Assembly: GCA_905200565.1 (NCBI GenBank)
Contig: CAJKKX010000051.1
Location: 1-9,568, forward strand
Direction: 5' to 3'
DNA from: an uncultured Lachnospiraceae bacterium
Lineage (GTDB): Bacteria > Bacillota_A > Clostridia > Lachnospirales > Lachnospiraceae
DNA: 9,568 nucleotides
The notes below the pieces were generated by a model. The model searched no databases. It was not told where the DNA came from and saw nothing but the letters and a program-made list of their open reading frames with translations. Numbering within the stretch: the first letter of the stretch is position 1; each line of letters begins with the position of its first letter. Positions 6,487-9,568 of the stretch are shown here, in pieces. The translations under genes and the position numbers were made by a program.

Positions 6487-6564
6487 GAAAAAAGCAAAAT
6501 CCGGGTGCAGGTAAATGTATGGGCGCGCGGATGAAGAGACGAAAGATATGGGAGATTGAAAACG

Positions 6565-7794
6565 ATGAGTATTTCCATGATTGGAATTGACTACAACAGG
6601 GCTTCCGTGGATATCCGGGCAGGATTTTCTTTTACGAAAAAGAATGCAGCAGCAGCGATGGAACGCCTGAGAAAAGAACAGGGCGTCCTGGGATGTATTA
6701 TTTTGTCTACCTGTAACAGGATGGAAGTCTGGGTGAGCACGCAGGAGGAATGGCAGGGTTCCCTGTATGAGTTCCTTTGCCGGGAAAAAGAGAAAAATCC
6801 GTCTGATTTCCGGGAGTATTTTGTACAGAGGACCGGAAAAGAGGCAGTGGAGCATCTTTTTTATCTCGCCAGCGGGCTGAAATCGCAGATTCTGGCGGAG
6901 GATCAGATCATTACCCAGGTGAAGGACGCCCTGGCGCTTGCCAGAGAAGCCTATTGTACCGATAATGTGCTGGAGGTGCTGTTCCGTATGGCAGTAACGG
7001 CGGCAAAGAGAGTGAAAACAGAAGTAATTTTTTCCAGAGGAAACATTTCGGTGATCCATCAGGCGCTGGCCTGCCTGGAAAATCAGGGATTTCATCTGAA
7101 AGGGAAAACCTGTATGGTAATTGGAAACGGGGAAATGGGAAAGGTGGCGGCTCTTGCACTTAAAGAAGCAGGGGCGGATGTTACCGTAACGGTCAGGCAG
7201 TACCGAAGCGGTATGGTGAGCATCCCGAAGGGCTGCGGAAGGATTCATTACGGAGACAGAATGGAATTTCTGCCAAAGTGCGATCTGGCAGTCAGCGCGA
7301 CGGCAAGCCCGAATTTTACATTGACAAGGCAGCTTTTGGAGGAAGCAGAGATTCCGGGGCATATGGTTCTGATTGATTTGGCGGTTCCCAGGGATATTGA
7401 ACCTTCTGCGGGAGCGCTCCCTAATATCACGCTCTATGATATAGACAGTTTTAAAATTAACGCACTCTCTCCCCAGATGCAGGCGTCTATGGATAAAGCA
7501 GGCGTGATTCTTGCAGAGCAGCAGGAGGAATTTTACAACTGGTATGACGGACATGACCTGATTCCAAGAATCCAGGACATTAAGAAAGAGGCCGTGGAAG
7601 ATCTGAACCTGCGCATTCTGAAAGTTCTTCGGAAAACTCCGATGGAGGACGCCGACAGGGAGAAGCTTTTAAACGCCATTGACACGGCCGCCGCAAAAGT
7701 GGTGAATAAAATGATTTTCGGCCTTCGTGATTCTTTGAAACAGGAAGAGTTTAAAAACTGTGTGGAAGGACTGGAACGGCTTTATGGGGAATAA
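6565..7794 (+). CDS. hemA: Glutamyl-tRNA reductase (HemA)
   Basis: This enzyme reduces glutamyl-tRNA(Glu) with NADPH to glutamate-1-semialdehyde, the first committed step of the C5 pathway to all tetrapyrroles. The 409-residue length is typical. The catalytic Cys50 lies in LSTCNRMEVW, matching the characterised active-site position. ILAEDQI follows in the catalytic domain. The NADPH-binding domain has GNGEMG at 187-192, and LAVPRDIEP is the conserved block after it. The C-terminal helical part is the dimerisation domain. ATG 6565 is chosen: GGGAG at 6550-6554 is suitably spaced, whereas an in-frame TTG at 6556 would be almost on top of that site. The gene opens a plus-strand operon divergent from cbiM. 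hemC follows after 43 nt. Confidence 0.96.
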   Translation: MSISMIGIDYNRASVDIRAGFSFTKKNAAAAMERLRKEQGVLGCIILSTCNRMEVWVSTQEEWQGSLYEFLCREKEKNPSDFREYFVQRTGKEAVEHLFYLASGLKSQILAEDQIITQVKDALALAREAYCTDNVLEVLFRMAVTAAKRVKTEVIFSRGNISVIHQALACLENQGFHLKGKTCMVIGNGEMGKVAALALKEAGADVTVTVRQYRSGMVSIPKGCGRIHYGDRMEFLPKCDLAVSATASPNFTLTRQLLEEAEIPGHMVLIDLAVPRDIEPSAGALPNITLYDIDSFKINALSPQMQASMDKAGVILAEQQEEFYNWYDGHDLIPRIQDIKKEAVEDLNLRILKVLRKTPMEDADREKLLNAIDTAAAKVVNKMIFGLRDSLKQEEFKNCVEGLERLYGE

Positions 7795-7837
7795 AGATAG
7801 GAAATCAGCAAAAAAAGCATGAAGGGCGGAATCATCT

Positions 7838-8743
7838 ATGAGAAAAATTGTGATTGGAAGCAGGGACAGCAGGCTGGCGGTCGTGCAAAGCGAGATGGTG
7901 CGGGATTTTATTCTGGAGAAGCATCCGGATATGAAAGTGGAAATTCTGACCATGAAAACGACAGGAGATAAGATTCTGGATCGTACGCTGGATAAAATCG
8001 GGGGAAAAGGGCTTTTTGTAAAAGAACTTGACAAGGCTCTTTTGGATAAACGCAGCGATCTTTCCGTACATAGTTTAAAGGATATGCCGATGGAGACGCC
8101 AGAGGAGCTTCCGCTTGTGGCATTTTCAAAGAGAGAGGACCCAAGAGACGCCCTGGTTCTGCCGGAGGGAGAAACGGAGCTGAATCCGGAGAAGCCTCTG
8201 GGCTGTTCCAGTTTAAGAAGGACATTGCAGCTTAGGGAGCTGTATCCGGATATGGAATGCAGAAGCGTCCGGGGAAATGTGCAGACACGGTTAAGAAAGC
8301 TGGAGGAAGGACAGTACAGCGCCCTGGTTCTGGCAGCGGCCGGACTGAAACGGCTGGGGCTTTCCCACAGGATTTCCCGGTATTTTGAGCCGGAAGAAAT
8401 GATTCCCGCCGCAGGGCAGGGTATCCTGGCGGTACAGGGCAGGCGCGGAGAGGATTTTTCTTTTCTGGAAGGCTTTCAGGATGCGGACGGAACTTATGCG
8501 GCGCTGGCGGAGAGGGCTTTTGTGAAATACCTGAATGGCGGATGCTCGTCTCCGGTGGCCGCGCATGCGGTAGTGGAAGAAGAGAAGATGACTCTTTTAG
8601 GGCTTTACTATGAAGAGGAAACTGGAAATTATCAGAAAGGCAGAATGACCGGAAAGAAAGAAGATGCGGAGTCGCTTGGCATTGCGCTTGCGCGGAAGCT
8701 GCGGGAAACATGCCAGGGGAGAAAGGAGGAACAGGCAGAATGA
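7838..8743 (+). CDS. hemC: Porphobilinogen deaminase / hydroxymethylbilane synthase (HemC)
   Basis: This 301-residue cytoplasmic enzyme polymerises four porphobilinogens into hydroxymethylbilane. Family motifs are present: IGSRDSRLAVVQ (6-17), VHSLKDMP with the catalytic Asp82, SLRR and RSVRGNVQTRLRKL for cofactor binding, and NGGCSSP with Cys236, the attachment point for the dipyrromethane cofactor. The ATG at 7838 has only a modest upstream purine stretch (AGGGCGGA at 7823-7830). The stop TGA overlaps the ATG of the next gene (ATGA at 8740-8743), so the pair is coupled. The product is the substrate of the HemD domain encoded next. Confidence 0.97.
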   Translation: MRKIVIGSRDSRLAVVQSEMVRDFILEKHPDMKVEILTMKTTGDKILDRTLDKIGGKGLFVKELDKALLDKRSDLSVHSLKDMPMETPEELPLVAFSKREDPRDALVLPEGETELNPEKPLGCSSLRRTLQLRELYPDMECRSVRGNVQTRLRKLEEGQYSALVLAAAGLKRLGLSHRISRYFEPEEMIPAAGQGILAVQGRRGEDFSFLEGFQDADGTYAALAERAFVKYLNGGCSSPVAAHAVVEEEKMTLLGLYYEEETGNYQKGRMTGKKEDAESLGIALARKLRETCQGRKEEQAE

Positions 8744-9568
8744 AAACAGGAAAAGTCTGGCTGGTAGGAGCCGGGCCGGGAGACGTCGGCCTGTTTACCT
8801 TAAAGGGTATGGAAACGCTGCAAAATGCAGAAGTAGTCGTTTATGACAGCCTGGTGGGTCATGGGGTGCTTTCCAGGATTCCCGATACAGCCAGGTGCAT
8901 TTATGTGGGAAAAAGGGCTTCTCATCATACGATGTCTCAGGAGCAGATTAATCAGATTCTGGTGGAGGAAGCAAAAAAAGGATACCGGGTCGTACGGTTA
9001 AAGGGAGGAGACCCTTTCCTGTTCGGCAGGGGGGGAGAGGAGCTGGAGCTTCTGGTAAAAGAGAAGATTCCTTATGAAGTCGTACCGGGAGTCACTTCTC
9101 CCATCGCTGTTCCTGCATACAATGGAATTCCGGTAACGCACCGGGATTTTACGTCCTCTCTGCATATTATCACAGGCCATAAAAGGCAGGGGCAGGCGTA
9201 TGACATTGATTTCAAGGCGCTGGTGGATACGGAAGGGACGCTTGTCTTTTTAATGGGCGTAACGGCGCTTGGAGACATCTGTGATTCTCTGGTAAAAGCG
9301 GGAATGGCTCAGGATATGCCGGCGGCAGTTCTCCAGAAAGGAACTACAGCCGGACAGAAGAGGATTGTGGCGACGGTATCGACGCTGGAAGAAGAGGTGA
9401 AGCGCCGGGGGATTGAAACGCCCGCCATCATTGTGGTAGGAAAGGTCTGCGCCCTTGCGGAAGAATTCGCATGGTATGAAAATCTGCCTTTGGCGGGTTT
9501 TAAAGTGCTGGTGACGCGCCCCAGGGATTTGATTTCCACGATGGCTTCGAGGCTTCGGCTTTTGGGCG
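8740..9568 (+). CDS. cobA-hemD: Fused uroporphyrinogen-III C-methyltransferase (CobA/SUMT) - uroporphyrinogen-III synthase (HemD), 3' truncated by window
   Basis: The frame opens at ATG 8740, overlapping the hemC stop, with GGAGG at about 8725-8729 as ribosome binding site. It is open to the window end, showing 276 residues. Residues 1 to about 245 are a complete SUMT: VGAGPGD at the N-terminus (9-15), VYDSLV, GGDPFLFGRGGEE (89-101) for SAM binding, VPGVTSP, PVTHRD and the C-terminal TPAIIVVG. SUMT methylates C-2 and C-7 of uroporphyrinogen III to give precorrin-2. From about residue 253, GFKVLVTRPRD starts the HemD domain, which cyclises hydroxymethylbilane to uroporphyrinogen III; only its first 24 residues or so are visible. 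This fusion is common in Clostridia. It directs pyrrole flux from HemC toward corrins and sirohaem. Confidence 0.95.
   Translation, partial: MKTGKVWLVGAGPGDVGLFTLKGMETLQNAEVVVYDSLVGHGVLSRIPDTARCIYVGKRASHHTMSQEQINQILVEEAKKGYRVVRLKGGDPFLFGRGGEELELLVKEKIPYEVVPGVTSPIAVPAYNGIPVTHRDFTSSLHIITGHKRQGQAYDIDFKALVDTEGTLVFLMGVTALGDICDSLVKAGMAQDMPAAVLQKGTTAGQKRIVATVSTLEEEVKRRGIETPAIIVVGKVCALAEEFAWYENLPLAGFKVLVTRPRDLISTMASRLRLLG

Noticed and set aside
6475..7554. 359-codon open frame on the minus strand opposite hemA
   Set aside because: It is long but of low-complexity shadow composition, overlaps the hemA promoter and the N-terminal and central parts of a clear HemA, and has no family motif or good ribosome binding site.
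1..9568. CRISPR arrays, insertion sequences, tRNA or rRNA genes, phage or defence genes
   Set aside because: No tandem direct repeats with spacers, transposase motifs, terminal inverted repeats or RNA gene signatures were seen. The window is filled with cobalamin and tetrapyrrole genes.

Overview
This window is a vitamin B12 (cobalamin) and tetrapyrrole locus from an anaerobic Gram-positive bacterium, most likely a Clostridia member of the Lachnospiraceae type. The evidence is strong GGAGG-type ribosome binding sites, tight overlapping operons, the oxygen-independent CbiK/CbiC branch of corrin synthesis, an ECF cobalt transporter behind a cobalamin riboswitch, and a SUMT-HemD fusion next to hemA and hemC. 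The genus cannot be fixed from the sequence alone.

Layout. Positions 1-2374 (+) hold late cobalamin steps: the 3' end of a CobD-type aminotransferase fold gene, cobQ (cobyric acid synthase) and cbiC (precorrin-8 methylmutase), with cobQ and cbiC directly abutting. A symmetric hairpin at 2392-2428 separates cbiC from a convergent operon on the minus strand. That operon (5973 down to 2456) is cbiM-cbiN-cbiQ-cbiO, a complete cobalt ECF transporter. Its last gene is not a plain ATPase: the reading frame continues from a full CbiO into a full CbiK cobaltochelatase. A consensus promoter at 6338-6365 and a leader of about 358 nt precede cbiM. The leader contains a well-formed cobalamin riboswitch aptamer (6151-6322) and an intrinsic terminator (6014-6042). 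From 6565 to the window end (+), a divergent operon with its own promoter (6458-6486) encodes early tetrapyrrole steps: hemA, hemC and a cobA-hemD fusion cut by the window edge.

How the genes work together. HemA and HemC start the C5 route to uroporphyrinogen III, and the CobA-HemD fusion closes the ring and methylates it to precorrin-2. After oxidation to sirohydrochlorin by an enzyme not seen here, the CbiK domain inserts cobalt imported by CbiMNQO. CbiC and CobQ act later on the corrin ring, and CobD makes the aminopropanol phosphate side arm. The riboswitch sits only in front of the transporter operon. Because the chelatase is joined to that operon, B12 should shut down both cobalt import and cobalt insertion.

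The most noteworthy observation is the CbiO-CbiK fusion. Its linker carries a strong internal Shine-Dalgarno and an in-frame TTG exactly where a stand-alone CbiK would start, so the gene may make both a fused transporter ATPase-chelatase and free chelatase. The rest is recognisable cobalamin biology.
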